Shown one piece after another: positions 34,409-43,771 of a stretch of 64,000 nucleotides of DNA. The translations under genes and the position numbers were made by a program. Under the pieces are notes generated by a model. That model ran no database searches. It saw nothing but the letters and a program-made list of their open reading frames with translations, and was not told the origin of the DNA. Each line of letters opens with the position of its first letter. The first letter of the stretch is position 1. Source of the DNA: Mycobacterium paraffinicum (GTDB lineage: Bacteria; Actinomycetota; Actinomycetes; Mycobacteriales; Mycobacteriaceae). The stretch spans positions 62,001 through 126,000 of the forward strand of contig NZ_MPNT01000008.1 in the NCBI RefSeq assembly GCF_001907675.1, in the 5' to 3' direction.

Positions 34409-35167
34409 GTGACTGAGGTGCCTCGTGAGACCCTCGTGTTGAACGCCGTCGTGTCGATCGTCGACAGCCTGCTCGACGACTTCGACATAGTCGACCTGTT
34501 GACCGGGCTCACAGAGCGATGTACAGAGTTGCTAGACATTGCGGCCGCGGGATTCCTGCTGGCCGACCCGTTGCACCAGCTCCGCCTGCTGGCTGCCACC
34601 TCCGAGCAGGCCCGTGAGCTGGAACTTTTCCAGCTGCAAACCGACGAGGGCCCGTGCGTGGATTGCTATGCCACCGGCCGGCCGGTCTCGGTCGCTGACA
34701 TCGAAGGCGCGCGCGAGCGGTGGCCGCGCTTCGTCCCGGCCGCGGTCGATGCGGGGTTCGCGTCGGTACACGCCGTGCCCATGCGGGCCGCCGGTCTGGT
34801 GTTGGGCGCGCTCGGCTTGTTCGGTTCCCAACGCGGCGAGCTCACCGACGCCGATCTGCTCGTCGGCCAGACCCTGACGCACATCGCGAGCGTGGCGATC
34901 CTCCAAGAAAACCCACCCACACCGTCGACCGTGATGCCGAGGCTGCGTTCGGCGCTGGCCGGCCGCGTCGTTGTTGAGCAGGCCAAGGGGTTGCTCCGGC
35001 AGATGCTCGACATCCCCGTCGAGGACGCGTTCCGGCTGCTCCGGACCTACGCGAAAGCCAACGGTCAACACCTCACGGACGTCGCACGCAGACTGATGAC
35101 GGACCGGTATTCCCGGATGCTGATCGTCGCAGAGATAGCCGAATTGCAGGCTGGCACAACCGAATAG
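34409..35167 (+). CDS. GAF-ANTAR regulatory protein 2
   Basis: This 252-residue protein has the GAF part (about 15-165; LQTDEGPCVDCYATGRPV, HAVPMRAAGLVLGALGLF) and a clear ANTAR domain (about 180-235; VVVEQAKGLLRQML ... DVARRLMTDR). GTG 34409 is preceded by GGAAGGAGG at about 34395-34403, a strong ribosome site. It is in tandem with the first gene of the pair and convergent with a third. The product probably regulates transcription elongation in response to a signal; targets are unknown. Confidence 0.9.
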   Translation: MTEVPRETLVLNAVVSIVDSLLDDFDIVDLLTGLTERCTELLDIAAAGFLLADPLHQLRLLAATSEQARELELFQLQTDEGPCVDCYATGRPVSVADIEGARERWPRFVPAAVDAGFASVHAVPMRAAGLVLGALGLFGSQRGELTDADLLVGQTLTHIASVAILQENPPTPSTVMPRLRSALAGRVVVEQAKGLLRQMLDIPVEDAFRLLRTYAKANGQHLTDVARRLMTDRYSRMLIVAEIAELQAGTTE

Positions 35168-35172
35168 CGGTC

Positions 35173-35976
35173 TCAGCTGCGCCGCGCGCGAGCCCGCCGT
35201 GCGGCCTCCTCGACCAGCCGCTCGGCGACGACGTTCAGCTTGACGTTCTCGGTTTGGCTGATCTGGGCGAGCCGTTGAAAGGCCTGACTCGCGTCGCTGC
35301 CCGACCGGCCGCGGATGATGCCGATCGCCTGGTCGATCACCGACCGGCTGTCCAACGCGCGCTGTAAGCGCAGTGTCCGTTCGTGAGCGTTGGCGAGCAA
35401 CTGGGCGTTGTAGACCGAGACCGCGGCGGGCTTGGCGAATTGCGATCCCAACTGCACGGCGTGATCGGCGAACGCGTCGCGGCTCGTGGCGTAGGCGTTG
35501 ATCGCGCCGACCAGTTGATCGCCCACGATCAGCGGCAACGCGAGCGCCGAGTGCATCTGCATGCGGGCCACGCGGCCGCCGAAGTGTGGCCAACGGCTGT
35601 CGCTGCCCAGCGACCCGCTCACCGTGGGACGGCGCGACTCCATACAGGTGATGCTCGGACCCTCGCGCAGTTCGCTGTACTGCACGGTGTCGATCTCGTG
35701 GACCAGCAGCGCCGTCGCCGCCCAGGTCTGGACACTGGAAATGCCGCGCTGCGGATCGACCAGAGCGACGCCGACGTCGTCGGCGCCGGGAATCGCCTGC
35801 TCCGCGAACTCCGCCACGTCCCCGAGCAGATCGATCACGCCGCGTCCGCCGGCCACGATGCCGGCCACCCCGCGAAGCCCCGCGTAGAGTTCGGCCTCGT
35901 CTGCCTCGCGCTGAGTGGGGGAGAGGTCGGGCAGGGCCGGCATTACCCGATTGGGCTGGGCGTCGAAGTCGGCCAA
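35173..35976 (-). CDS. GAF-ANTAR regulatory protein 3
   Basis: This 267-residue protein has a GAF domain (about 50-195; LREGPSITCMESRRPTVSG, WPHFGGRV, LALPLIVGDQLVGAINAYA) and a C-terminal ANTAR domain beginning VIDQAIGIIRGRSG. It ends six bases from the stop of GAF-ANTAR 2, so the two are convergent. The three copies have diverged considerably, which argues against a very recent duplication. The ATG 35976 start has a GGAGGGGACG-like site upstream on its strand. Function is as for its neighbours: signal-controlled RNA binding, ligand unknown. Confidence 0.9.
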   Translation of the reverse strand: MADFDAQPNRVMPALPDLSPTQREADEAELYAGLRGVAGIVAGGRGVIDLLGDVAEFAEQAIPGADDVGVALVDPQRGISSVQTWAATALLVHEIDTVQYSELREGPSITCMESRRPTVSGSLGSDSRWPHFGGRVARMQMHSALALPLIVGDQLVGAINAYATSRDAFADHAVQLGSQFAKPAAVSVYNAQLLANAHERTLRLQRALDSRSVIDQAIGIIRGRSGSDASQAFQRLAQISQTENVKLNVVAERLVEEAARRARARRS

Positions 35977-36036
35977 CGTCCCCTCCTTGCGTGCAACGGT
36001 AACCCCAAAGCTACTCTCCCTGCAGCGTGGGCATTT

Positions 36037-37671
36037 TCAGCCGACGAGTGCCGACGTGTGGGCGCGCCGCAGCTTGCCCGATGGCGTCTTCGGGATCGTT
36101 CCCGGCTCGACCACCACGACATTCCGCGGCCGGACGTCGACCTCGGCAACCACCTCGTGCGCCACCTGTTGCTCGATGCGCCGCACCTCGGTCGCGTTCT
36201 GCCAGTCGTTGGATTCCACGGCGATCGCGAACGTTTCGCGGGCGCGCCCGGCCTCCAGGCGCACCGCGACGGCCGCACCGGGGCGGACGCCGGAGACGCG
36301 TGCGGCGGCGCGCTCGATATCGGTCGGGTAGATGTTTCGCCCGGCCATGATGATCACGTCTTTGGCTCGGCCGCAGACGACGACGTGACCGGCCTCGGTC
36401 AGATAACCGAGATCGCCTGTGTCATACCATCCTTGGTCGTCTTGGGCCGTGACGAAACCGGCCATCGTCTCGTAACCCTGCGTCACCGACTCGCCCCGCA
36501 CCTCAATGACGCCGACCGCCCGGGCGGGCAGCAGGTTGCCGTCTTCGTCGACGATGCGCGCTTCAAGCCCGTGTAGCAACCGTCCGAGGGTGGCCAGTCG
36601 CCGGGTTTTGCCCTTCGTGGCGGGGACGGCCCGGTGCAGCACGGCGAGCAAGTCCGCGTCGACCTCGTCGATCAACAGGCCCGCACCGCACTCGGAGAAC
36701 GAGACCGCCACGGTCGTCTCGGCCATACCGTAGGCCGGCAGGATCGCCTCCGGACGTAACCCGAACGGCTTGCCCGCCTCGCACAATGCTTCGACGTCTG
36801 CGGGCTCAACCTGCTCGGCGCCCGACAGCGCCCACCGCAGGGTGGACAGGTCGAACTGGCCGGGCCGCGCCAGCCTGCTCAGGCGTTTGGCAAACAGCGT
36901 GTAGGCGAAGTTCGGCGCCGCGGTCATGGTGCCCTTGTACTTGTCGATGAGCTTGGCCCACAGCAGGGTGTCATGTAGGAAGTCCATCGGCGTGACCTTG
37001 ACCAGTTCCGCACCGAAATACATTGGCACGGTCAAGAACCCGGTCATCCCCATGTCATGGAACAAGGGCAGCCAGCTCACGATCACGTCGGTTTCGATGT
37101 CGACCTGCGCGCCGATGAACATCGCCTCGGCGTTCGACACGACATTGCGGTGCGAGATCCTGACCGCCTTCGGTGACCCGGTGGAACCCGACGTCAGCTG
37201 GAGCAGCGCGATGTCGTCGTCGTCGGTCTCGACCGGATCGATCGGATGACTGCCGAGCAGCTGCTCGACGGTCAGCACTCGCATGCCCAGCTCCGCCAGC
37301 AAGCTGGCCGCGGCGATGAACGGATCTGAGATGACAACGGTCTTGGCGCCGATCATATCGATGACGGCGGTGGTCTCCTCGGCCCAACGCGCAAGGTCGG
37401 TGCGGGGGGTGGGCTGGTGGAGCATTGTGAGGCTGGCCCCGCGCATCCAGATGCCCTGGCCGGTCGGCGCGATCTCGGCCGGGGCGCCGGCCAGCACCGG
37501 GACGGCATCGCCATGGCCGACGCCGGCCCTGGCTAGCCCACCGGCGATCCGACGGGCCCGTTCGTGCACCTCGCCCCAGGTGTGCCTGACCGGGCAGTCG
37601 GGCTCCCCGGTGACCAGACCCTTGGAACTGGACTGGGCGGTGCCGTACATGGTGTCGGTGAATTTACTCAA
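36037..37671 (-). CDS. Fatty-acyl-AMP/CoA ligase, FadD family
   Basis: This 544-residue adenylating enzyme has the P-loop [12 protein letters not shown], the FHDMGMTG segment, [11 protein letters not shown] and the late YDTGDLGY and [10 protein letters not shown] blocks; [10 protein letters not shown] near the C-terminus holds the A10 lysine. The IYPTDIE form and general layout fit fatty-acyl-AMP ligases, which activate fatty acids for polyketide or lipid synthases, but a CoA ligase role cannot be excluded. Which FadD number it matches is not clear, so no symbol is given. No polyketide synthase is nearby. It is separated from the ANTAR genes by 60 bases. Confidence 0.9.
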   Translation of the reverse strand: MSKFTDTMYGTAQSSSKGLVTGEPDCPVRHTWGEVHERARRIAGGLARAGVGHGDAVPVLAGAPAEIAPTGQGIWMRGASLTMLHQPTPRTDLARWAEETTAVIDMIGAKTVVISDPFIAAASLLAELGMRVLTVEQLLGSHPIDPVETDDDDIALLQLTSGSTGSPKAVRISHRNVVSNAEAMFIGAQVDIETDVIVSWLPLFHDMGMTGFLTVPMYFGAELVKVTPMDFLHDTLLWAKLIDKYKGTMTAAPNFAYTLFAKRLSRLARPGQFDLSTLRWALSGAEQVEPADVEALCEAGKPFGLRPEAILPAYGMAETTVAVSFSECGAGLLIDEVDADLLAVLHRAVPATKGKTRRLATLGRLLHGLEARIVDEDGNLLPARAVGVIEVRGESVTQGYETMAGFVTAQDDQGWYDTGDLGYLTEAGHVVVCGRAKDVIIMAGRNIYPTDIERAAARVSGVRPGAAVAVRLEAGRARETFAIAVESNDWQNATEVRRIEQQVAHEVVAEVDVRPRNVVVVEPGTIPKTPSGKLRRAHTSALVG

Positions 37672-38390
37672 GATCTTCCCCCTTGATCCGGCGCTGACGG
37701 TTGGTCATCGACGGCGGGCGCTTACCACGAGGAAAAGTGCCGAACGCGTTGGTGTCGGCCGCGAAACTCGCATCGGACTGCTGGCAAGCCGGCGTCAGTG
37801 GCGCCGATGCGCCGTGACTGCGGCGGGAGCGCCTGCCCCTCTTCAAGCACGAAGCGGATGAACCGTCACTTGGGATGAAGCGAGGGGTCGAGCGGATCGG
37901 ACGCTTAAAGGCTACGTAGTTCTCGGCAATCGGGTGGCTAGGCGCGCCGAAATCGCCGCCGGCTGAGGCGGTGAACTGTGAGGCCCCGGGCAACGCGACT
38001 CCGTCTATCGGTCCAACGGCACGACGCTTGAGAGCTGTCGGCTATGGCGGGTAGTGCAGTCACGTTGCAGGTGGGGACCTCGACGGGTCGCCACCGGGCG
38101 TTTCCGGGAGGCTGGGGAATCAACCGCATCACACGATACCGGACAGGGCACGCCCAGAAAACAAAACGCCGAAGGCGTAAGTGTCCGCGCCTTGAGACAG
38201 GCGGGATCCAAGCGACTGGGGCCCGCGCCGGGCCGCACGCTTGCGGTCAGCGATGTGCTTCGTGCGCGGATGCGCCGCGCCGCCGAGCTCGCCGGCGGGG
38301 CTGGCGATGCCGAGTCCGTGTTGGATTTTGCACGGCGCAGCGAAACATGTTGCCGCCGTTGGTTACCGCGACAGTGCGGCTAGTTGTTGC
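37672..38390. other. Gene-poor stretch, no supported gene
   Basis: Over 719 bases there is no frame with recognisable domain, signal peptide or good start. The short frames on both strands have irregular composition compared with neighbours. The stretch contains the promoter of the FadD-like gene on its left side. It may be a relic of decayed or inserted DNA; I see no insertion-sequence ends, tRNA or long repeats. Confidence 0.5.
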
Positions 38391-38549
38391 TCAACGGATC
38401 TTTTCGGGTATCGAGTTCAGTGCGAAAAGTACTTCTACCGCAAGTTCGCGGGCGGCAGCGCCGTCAAGCGACGTATGCGCCCTTAGCGTGTCTTGGACGA
38501 GATCTATTCTGATCTCGTAAGGCGTGCGGAGTGCTGGTTTGGTCGCCAT
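38391..38549 (-). CDS. Small DUF6307-like protein
   Basis: This 52-residue protein runs MATKPALRTPYEIRI to ALNSIPEKIR. The composition (YEIRIDLVQDTL, AARELAVEVL) resembles short actinobacterial DUF6307 proteins as I remember them: a small helical protein with no known role. ATG 38549 is chosen because the longer frame upstream is basic, irregular and lacks a start site; GGGAAT precedes the ATG. A DUF5994 gene lies upstream on the same strand, 178 bases away. Confidence 0.65.
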   Translation of the reverse strand: MATKPALRTPYEIRIDLVQDTLRAHTSLDGAAARELAVEVLFALNSIPEKIR

Positions 38550-38727
38550 CGTATTCCCATTTCCATCGAGTGCCGTGACCCCAGAGGGAGTCACTCGCAC
38601 GGTTGCTCGAATACCTTGTACGCCTGGGTAGTTTGAAGCGCGGCGCGTGCGGCGACGTAGTCGCCCTTGACAGCAGCAGGATTCAGACCCGGCCCGTCCC
38701 GCTTGATTCTCGCGCGGTGTGCAAGGC

Positions 38728-39198
38728 TCAGGTCGGGGTGTCCGCCTCGGCGGCACTGGTCATGAGTAGGCCCTCGACGGTCGAGGCATTGCTGGGCCCC
38801 GCCGCGGTCATCATCACGGCATGCGCCTGGGCTGGGTCGGCTCCGGGCGAAACGACCAGCAAGGCCACTCTGGTGGAGTTGAGGCCGAGCACCTCGACGG
38901 TACTTACCGGCTGACGGCGATAGCCGTCAAGTCGTACCTTCCGTCCCCCGCTCACGAATTTCGCAGGCGCCGTGTCCCATTCGTTCACGTTGTACAACAC
39001 GCGGTTGATCGGCCCGAGTCGAACGGACAGGACCGACAGTAGATCCGGCAGCTCCGCCGTGAGGTCGGCGGTATGCGGCCACCAAGCACCATCGACATAC
39101 CCGCTCTGGGGTGCCTTGGGCTTTAGCCGCAACCGCGGTGTCTGCGCGGGTGGGGTGTGTGAGCCACCCCCGTCCACGTACTCAGTTTTCGGCGTCAT
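38728..39198 (-). CDS. DUF5994 family protein
   Basis: This 156-residue protein has LRLKPKAPQSGYVDGAWWP and VRLDGYRRQP blocks, which I recognise as DUF5994, a family found in mycobacteria and relatives. No catalytic motif or signal peptide is visible, so it is likely a small soluble protein. The ATG at 39198 is preceded by ACGGGAGCG, a usable ribosome site. Together with the DUF6307-like gene it gives the only credible coding content of this 2-kb accessory stretch. Function unknown. Confidence 0.8.
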   Translation of the reverse strand: MTPKTEYVDGGGSHTPPAQTPRLRLKPKAPQSGYVDGAWWPHTADLTAELPDLLSVLSVRLGPINRVLYNVNEWDTAPAKFVSGGRKVRLDGYRRQPVSTVEVLGLNSTRVALLVVSPGADPAQAHAVMMTAAGPSNASTVEGLLMTSAAEADTPT

Positions 39199-39740
39199 CG
39201 CGACGCTCCCGTCTTGACCGCGAAACGGCCAGTTACTTCGAATCGGCGACGACGTGGCTGTGAATAGTCAGGTACGAGATATCACCGATAGTCAGACACT
39301 ACTCCGCTGCGGCGAAACCGTAGAAATTGTCGGCCCGGAACCAGAAAATTGGGGGTGGCTGAACTTTGCGGGCGAGTGCGAATCTTTTTCTCTTTGCCTT
39401 CAGATGGCCTACGCTGGGCGACAGTGGCGGGTCGAACAGGTTGCGTTCCTAGTCTGCCGCGAGATGGCCGTTGGTGCGCAACTGTGGTGTTAAGCAGTCA
39501 GCGCCAGGCCGGCCGCCGTCGAAACTCGCTGTGTGAACAAGCGCAGCACGGCTCTCCAAGACAGTCGGTAACGCGGGGGCCGACCGTGCGACCTTGACGC
39601 CCCGTGCGACAGCGACCAACGAGAGGGCGGCGCACGAGTCGGCGGCTTCTCGTTGACGGATCTGGCGGCTCATCCGAGATTCCGTTCGTATCAAGGGCTT
39701 ACGAACGCTCGCCGAGAGCTCTCGATGAAGGGAAGGCCCG
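39199..39740. other. Gene-free stretch of lower GC
   Basis: These 542 bases contain no frame I can support. Part of it (about 39280-39400) is clearly lower in GC than its neighbours, for example GAAAATTGGGGG and TCTTTTTCTCTTTG. It should contain the upstream region of the DUF5994 gene and of the acyltransferase-like gene. Its composition hints at foreign DNA, but no mobile-element ends are visible. Confidence 0.5.
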
Positions 39741-41267
39741 ATGGTCACGCGATTGTCGAGGACCGACGCGCTGTCACTACACGCACAAACGTCGAAGACG
39801 CCCGCGCACACACTTGCGGTGGTGATCCTCGATGCGTCTGATCAGCTCAGCCACCAGCGGCTACACCGCCTGGTGGCCACGTCCCTGCCCCGCCTGGCGC
39901 GCTTTCGCAGCCGGCTGGTCGGCAAGCCGCTGGGTATGGGCCAGCCAGTATGGGCCGAGATCGCCGGCTACGACCCCACGCCGCAGATTCATTGCGCAAC
40001 GGTTCGTCCTCCGGGCGGACGGCGTGAACTTGCGGACCTGGTCGCGGATCTGACCAGCCGGTCGCCGCAGTGCCCCAAGTGGTTGTGGGAAGCGTGGAGT
40101 ATCGACGGACTGACCGGCCGCAGGTGGGCGCTGGCGGTGAAGATGTCGCCGGCGCTCAATGACGGGGCCGCTGGGGCCGCGTCCTTGTGGCCGCGGCTGT
40201 TGACCGCGTCGCCCCACACCGACCCCGCCAACAATCTGGCGAGCGAACCGAGTCTGGGCTCGGCTCCGTCCGCCGGCGAACTTGTCACCGATGCGGTGAC
40301 CGAGATCGTCGAGAACCACATCACCGGAATGTGGCTGATGGTCGAGACCATGTTTGGCGTGCTGCACGCCGCGGGCGCTCGGCTGGGGCCTGGGCGCGAA
40401 CACCCGCTGGTGGACGCCGCGGGACCGTCGATGAGCGGCGCGGTGCCGCACACGGTGTTCAACGCGTCGCCTACCAAGAGGCGCGCGGTGGCCTTCACCT
40501 CCGTCCCGCTGGCCGACCTCAAGGCGGTCAGCACCGCGTTCGGGGGCAGCATCACCAACGTGGTTCTCGCTGCCTGCACGCTCTCGTTGCGCGCCTGGCT
40601 GCAACGACACGACAAGGTGCCCGACGGCCCCCTGCTGATGCGGATGCCGATCGAGTTACCGGCCACGTCCGCGCCTCCGACCGGGACGGCGTTGAGGGTC
40701 GGGCGGCTTCGCATCCCCGTACACCTCGACGACCCGGTGCAGGTCCTTGCCAACCTCCACACCGCGACCGAGAGGCTGAACGGAATCCGGAGCGACAGCG
40801 TCGAAAAGCGTTATCCCACAATCGAGTCCGCCACCGTGGCCTCGATGGTCCCGCCGGCGGTGGCTCGGCTGGGTATGCAGCTCTACACTCGATCCGGCCT
40901 GCGGCGACAGCTCAAGCCAATCTGTCATGGCAGCGTCTCCTCTACGGCCCTCGACGCGACTCTGGCGTTCTGCGCGGGCGCACGTGTGGTGGGCGTGCAT
41001 ACCTTTCCGCCACCGTCGGAGGAAAGTGGTTTCAAGATCGCTCTGAGCTCCCGTGGTGAGGAGTTGGATGTGAGCGTGTGTGCGTGTCCGGACAACGTGC
41101 CCGCGGTCGGCGACATCGCGACCGGGATCGCGGACGCGGTCGACGTTTTGGTCGCCGCCGCCCAGAAATCTCCTCGCGGGCAAGGCCGTTCGGTCGTCAC
41201 GGAGATGACGTCACACCCGGCGAACCGTTCACGCGGCAGCATCATGAATGTCAGCCGGCGCCGGTAG
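39741..41267 (+). CDS. WS/DGAT-like acyltransferase family protein lacking the active-site histidines
   Basis: The 508-residue protein follows the wax ester synthase/diacylglycerol acyltransferase layout from TRLSRTDALSLHAQT at the N-terminus to CAGARVVGVHTF near the C-terminus. The usual HHxxxDG active site after KM is SPALNDG here (residues 136-142), so both histidines are lost; the later ND pair (TVND-type) is TN in SITNVVLA and the NVPGP-type motif is not seen. The frame is open and complete. It may be a non-catalytic or altered acyltransferase relative. No lipid gene is adjacent except the FadD-like gene about 2 kb upstream. Confidence 0.85.
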   Translation: MVTRLSRTDALSLHAQTSKTPAHTLAVVILDASDQLSHQRLHRLVATSLPRLARFRSRLVGKPLGMGQPVWAEIAGYDPTPQIHCATVRPPGGRRELADLVADLTSRSPQCPKWLWEAWSIDGLTGRRWALAVKMSPALNDGAAGAASLWPRLLTASPHTDPANNLASEPSLGSAPSAGELVTDAVTEIVENHITGMWLMVETMFGVLHAAGARLGPGREHPLVDAAGPSMSGAVPHTVFNASPTKRRAVAFTSVPLADLKAVSTAFGGSITNVVLAACTLSLRAWLQRHDKVPDGPLLMRMPIELPATSAPPTGTALRVGRLRIPVHLDDPVQVLANLHTATERLNGIRSDSVEKRYPTIESATVASMVPPAVARLGMQLYTRSGLRRQLKPICHGSVSSTALDATLAFCAGARVVGVHTFPPPSEESGFKIALSSRGEELDVSVCACPDNVPAVGDIATGIADAVDVLVAAAQKSPRGQGRSVVTEMTSHPANRSRGSIMNVSRRR

Positions 41268-41503
41268 CCGCCGGCACGACGGAAAAGCGCCGGCAGGGTC
41301 TGGCGCATGCACTCGATTTCGCCGCCGTGGTCCAGGTGGGCGTACATGCTTGAGACGTGCTCCTGAAGTTGCCGCCGGCACCCAGCGCGCCGAATGCCGC
41401 AAGCGCCGCGTCAAACCAGCCATCGCCACGTTCCTTCGGGAGGCGTCCCCGAACGAGACGAGCCGACCAGACCCGCGACTCGCATTCTAGGGCCAATGGT
41501 CCC

Positions 41504-41518
41504 TACCCCCGGTGGGTA
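41504..41518 (+). promoter_or_regulatory. Copper-type operator TACCC-N5-GGGTA
   Basis: The sequence TACCCCCGGTGGGTA has perfect inverted ends, TACCC and GGGTA, five bases apart. This is the palindrome described for the copper-responsive CsoR-family repressor RicR of M. tuberculosis, recalled from memory. It ends just before an in-frame ATG at 41520 and 22 bases before the preferred ATG at 41541 of a Met/His-rich membrane protein gene. The match is exact, but no search of the rest of the chromosome was made. Confidence 0.75.
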
Positions 41519-41540
41519 TATGTGTGACATCGTTTGGGGC

Positions 41541-41903
41541 ATGACGGAAACTCCTGAATCCAGCGTCGGACCCGTGACCGGCCACCACCACGGGGACGGG
41601 CCGTACGCGCGCAGTCGGCTGGGCCACGTGGCCGCGTGGGTGATCATCGTCGCCGGTGTCGTGTTCGTCGTCGCGGTCGTCTTCTTCACCGGGCTGTTCT
41701 TGGGGTGGTCCTCGGGTGACCACTACGGCTGGCACCACGGCTATGGCGGCGGGCGTGCCGGTACCTGCCCGATGATGCAGCCCGGCGGAACGATGGGGCC
41801 GGGCATGATGGGCCCCGGCGGAATGATGGGACCCGGCGGGATGGGCCCGGGGGGCCCGGTCGGGCCCCAGCAGACGCCGGCACCGACGGCGCCGCGCCCC
41901 TAG
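41541..41903 (+). CDS. Met- and His-rich small membrane protein, probably copper-induced
   Basis: This 120-residue protein has one membrane segment (about 30-55), a His-rich N-terminal tail (GHHHGDG) and a C-terminal tail with HYGWHHGYGGG, CPMMQPGG and repeated MMGPGG units. Met, His and Cys clusters like these often bind Cu(I), and the gene is directly downstream of a TACCC-N5-GGGTA operator. An ATG at 41520 would add seven residues (MCDIVWG) and start inside two bases of the operator; ATG 41541 is preferred but not certain. I know no named homologue. Confidence 0.72.
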   Translation: MTETPESSVGPVTGHHHGDGPYARSRLGHVAAWVIIVAGVVFVVAVVFFTGLFLGWSSGDHYGWHHGYGGGRAGTCPMMQPGGTMGPGMMGPGGMMGPGGMGPGGPVGPQQTPAPTAPRP

Positions 41904-42131
41904 CGGACCGCGCGCCGTGGATGGTGTCGCAGAGTTCGCTATTGCCGTAGGACAACCCGTCAGTCGGGTCTCGTTCGGCGATCGGTTAAGCCGCGCGCAA
42001 CCGCGCAACCGCGCACCCGCGCGGCCGGCGCGGGCGTTTCGACCGGGTTTTCATTCGGGCTGTCATAGTTAGCCGACCGCTCTAGAATGAGACGCTTTGG
42101 TCTGCCTGTAGCCGGTCGGGATGAGGTTGGT

Positions 42132-43631
42132 ATGAAGAGCCGTGCGCGCAATCGACGTCAGCAGGCCGGTGGCCGTCCGCGCGGGGCGGCCACCTTGCTG
42201 AGGGCGGCGTTGAGCTGCGCGGCGGCCGCAATCGTGGTGGCGGGGTGCACATCCTTCGTCGGCGGGCGGGCGCTCTCGATGCTCAACGATCCGTTCCGGG
42301 TGGGCGGCTTGCCCGCGACCGACGGCCCCAGCGGCATTCGCTCGAACGCACCGGCCGCGACCGGCACGGTGGTCAACACGGACGACGGCGCGATCGACAA
42401 GCTGTCGTTGCTGTCGGTCAACGACATCGAGGACTATTGGAAGTCGGTGTACGGGCAATCCTTGAAGGGAAGCTTCGTCCCCGTCGGCAAGATGGTGTCG
42501 TACAACTCCAAGGATCCGTCCAGCCCGATCGTTTGCCACAACGATACGTACAAGCTCGTCAACGCCTTTTACACGTCGCGCTGCAACCTGATCGCCTGGG
42601 ACCGCGGGGTGTTCATGCCGGTCGCGCAACGGTACTTCGGCGACATGTCCGTCAACGGCGTGCTGGCCCACGAATTCGGCCACGCCCTGCAGAACATGGC
42701 GCATCTGGTGACCAAACGCGACCCCACGATCGTGCACGAGCAGCAGGCCGACTGCTTCGCGGGCGTCTACCTGTTCTGGGTCGCCGACGGCAAGTCGCCG
42801 CGGTTCACTCTCAGCACCGCCGACGGGCTCGACCATGTGCTGGCCGGGATCATCACCACCCGCGACCCCGTGATCGACAGCGAGAGCGAGAACGACGACG
42901 AACACGGGTCGGCTCTGGACCGGATCAGCGCCTTCCAAATGGGTTTCATCGACGGGGCCTCGGCCTGCGCGGGGATCGACAAGAAGGAGATCGAGCAGCG
43001 CCGCGGCGATCTGCCGAACGCCCTGCGCGTCGACAGCAGCACCGGAAACCCCGAGACCGGTGAGGTCCCGATAGACCAGGACACCCTGTCGACGTTGATG
43101 GAGCTCCTGGGCAAGATCTTCACCCCGAAGAGTCCGCCGGCGTTGTCCTATCAGCCGGCCAATTGCCCTGACGCCAAGCCAAGTCCGCCGGCGTCCTACT
43201 GCCCATCCACCAACACGATCGTGATCGACCTGCCCAAGCTCGCGGCGATGGGCAAGGTCGCCGACGAGAACGAACAAACCCTGCCGCAGGGCGACGACAC
43301 CGCCCTGTCGGTCGTGATGTCGCGGTACGCGCTGGCCGTGCAACACGAACGCGGGCTGGCCATGCAGAGCCCGTGGACCGCGCTGCGCACGGCCTGCCTG
43401 ACGGGCGTGGTGCACCGCAAGATGGCCGAACCCATCGAGCTGTCGTCGCAGAAGCAGCTGCTGCTGACGGCCGGTGATCTCGACGAGGCGGTGGCCGGGT
43501 TGCTCACCAACCACCTCGTCGCCAGCGACGCCGACGGCACCAGCGTGCCGGCCGGTTTCACCCGGATAGCGGCGTTCCGCGGCGGCGTGGGCGGCAACAT
43601 GGACGCCTGCTACTCCCGCTATCCGGGCTGA
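42132..43631 (+). CDS. lpqM: LpqM-like lipoprotein metallopeptidase
   Basis: This 499-residue lipoprotein has a signal ending in VVAGC, so it is anchored outside the membrane. The metallopeptidase motif is HEFGH at 180-184, in LAHEFGHALQN, with a further EQQADCFAGVY segment that would contain the third zinc ligand. These features match the putative neutral-zinc-peptidase-like LpqM. ATG 42132, preceded by GAGG, is preferred over an ATG at 42087 that would lengthen the signal. Substrate unknown. Confidence 0.88.
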   Translation: MKSRARNRRQQAGGRPRGAATLLRAALSCAAAAIVVAGCTSFVGGRALSMLNDPFRVGGLPATDGPSGIRSNAPAATGTVVNTDDGAIDKLSLLSVNDIEDYWKSVYGQSLKGSFVPVGKMVSYNSKDPSSPIVCHNDTYKLVNAFYTSRCNLIAWDRGVFMPVAQRYFGDMSVNGVLAHEFGHALQNMAHLVTKRDPTIVHEQQADCFAGVYLFWVADGKSPRFTLSTADGLDHVLAGIITTRDPVIDSESENDDEHGSALDRISAFQMGFIDGASACAGIDKKEIEQRRGDLPNALRVDSSTGNPETGEVPIDQDTLSTLMELLGKIFTPKSPPALSYQPANCPDAKPSPPASYCPSTNTIVIDLPKLAAMGKVADENEQTLPQGDDTALSVVMSRYALAVQHERGLAMQSPWTALRTACLTGVVHRKMAEPIELSSQKQLLLTAGDLDEAVAGLLTNHLVASDADGTSVPAGFTRIAAFRGGVGGNMDACYSRYPG

Positions 43632-43771
43632 CCAAGGCCGCCGGCTCAACCGACTTCGGTCTTTTATGGCGTCGCCCCAAAGGTTCGAATCACGCCGCGG
43701 ATCACCCCAAAGGGGGACGAACGATCGAGTAGTCGCAACTAGCTTCGTCTCAGCTCTAGCGAGGAGGAGCC

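Noticed and set aside
38044..38520. 158-residue plus-strand frame
   Set aside because: It is basic and low complexity and overlaps the better-supported DUF6307-like gene on the other strand.
39254..39493. 79-residue frame in the lower-GC gap
   Set aside because: Has an acceptable length but no known similarity, no clear ribosome site and odd cysteine content; kept as non-coding.
41994..42030. Short repeated CGCGCAAC units after the Met-rich gene
   Set aside because: Only a few imperfect copies in GC-rich DNA; chance is a sufficient explanation.
43680..43715. SigF-type promoter before the UsfY-like gene
   Set aside because: GGTT is present at 43682 but the expected GGGTA at the right distance is missing.
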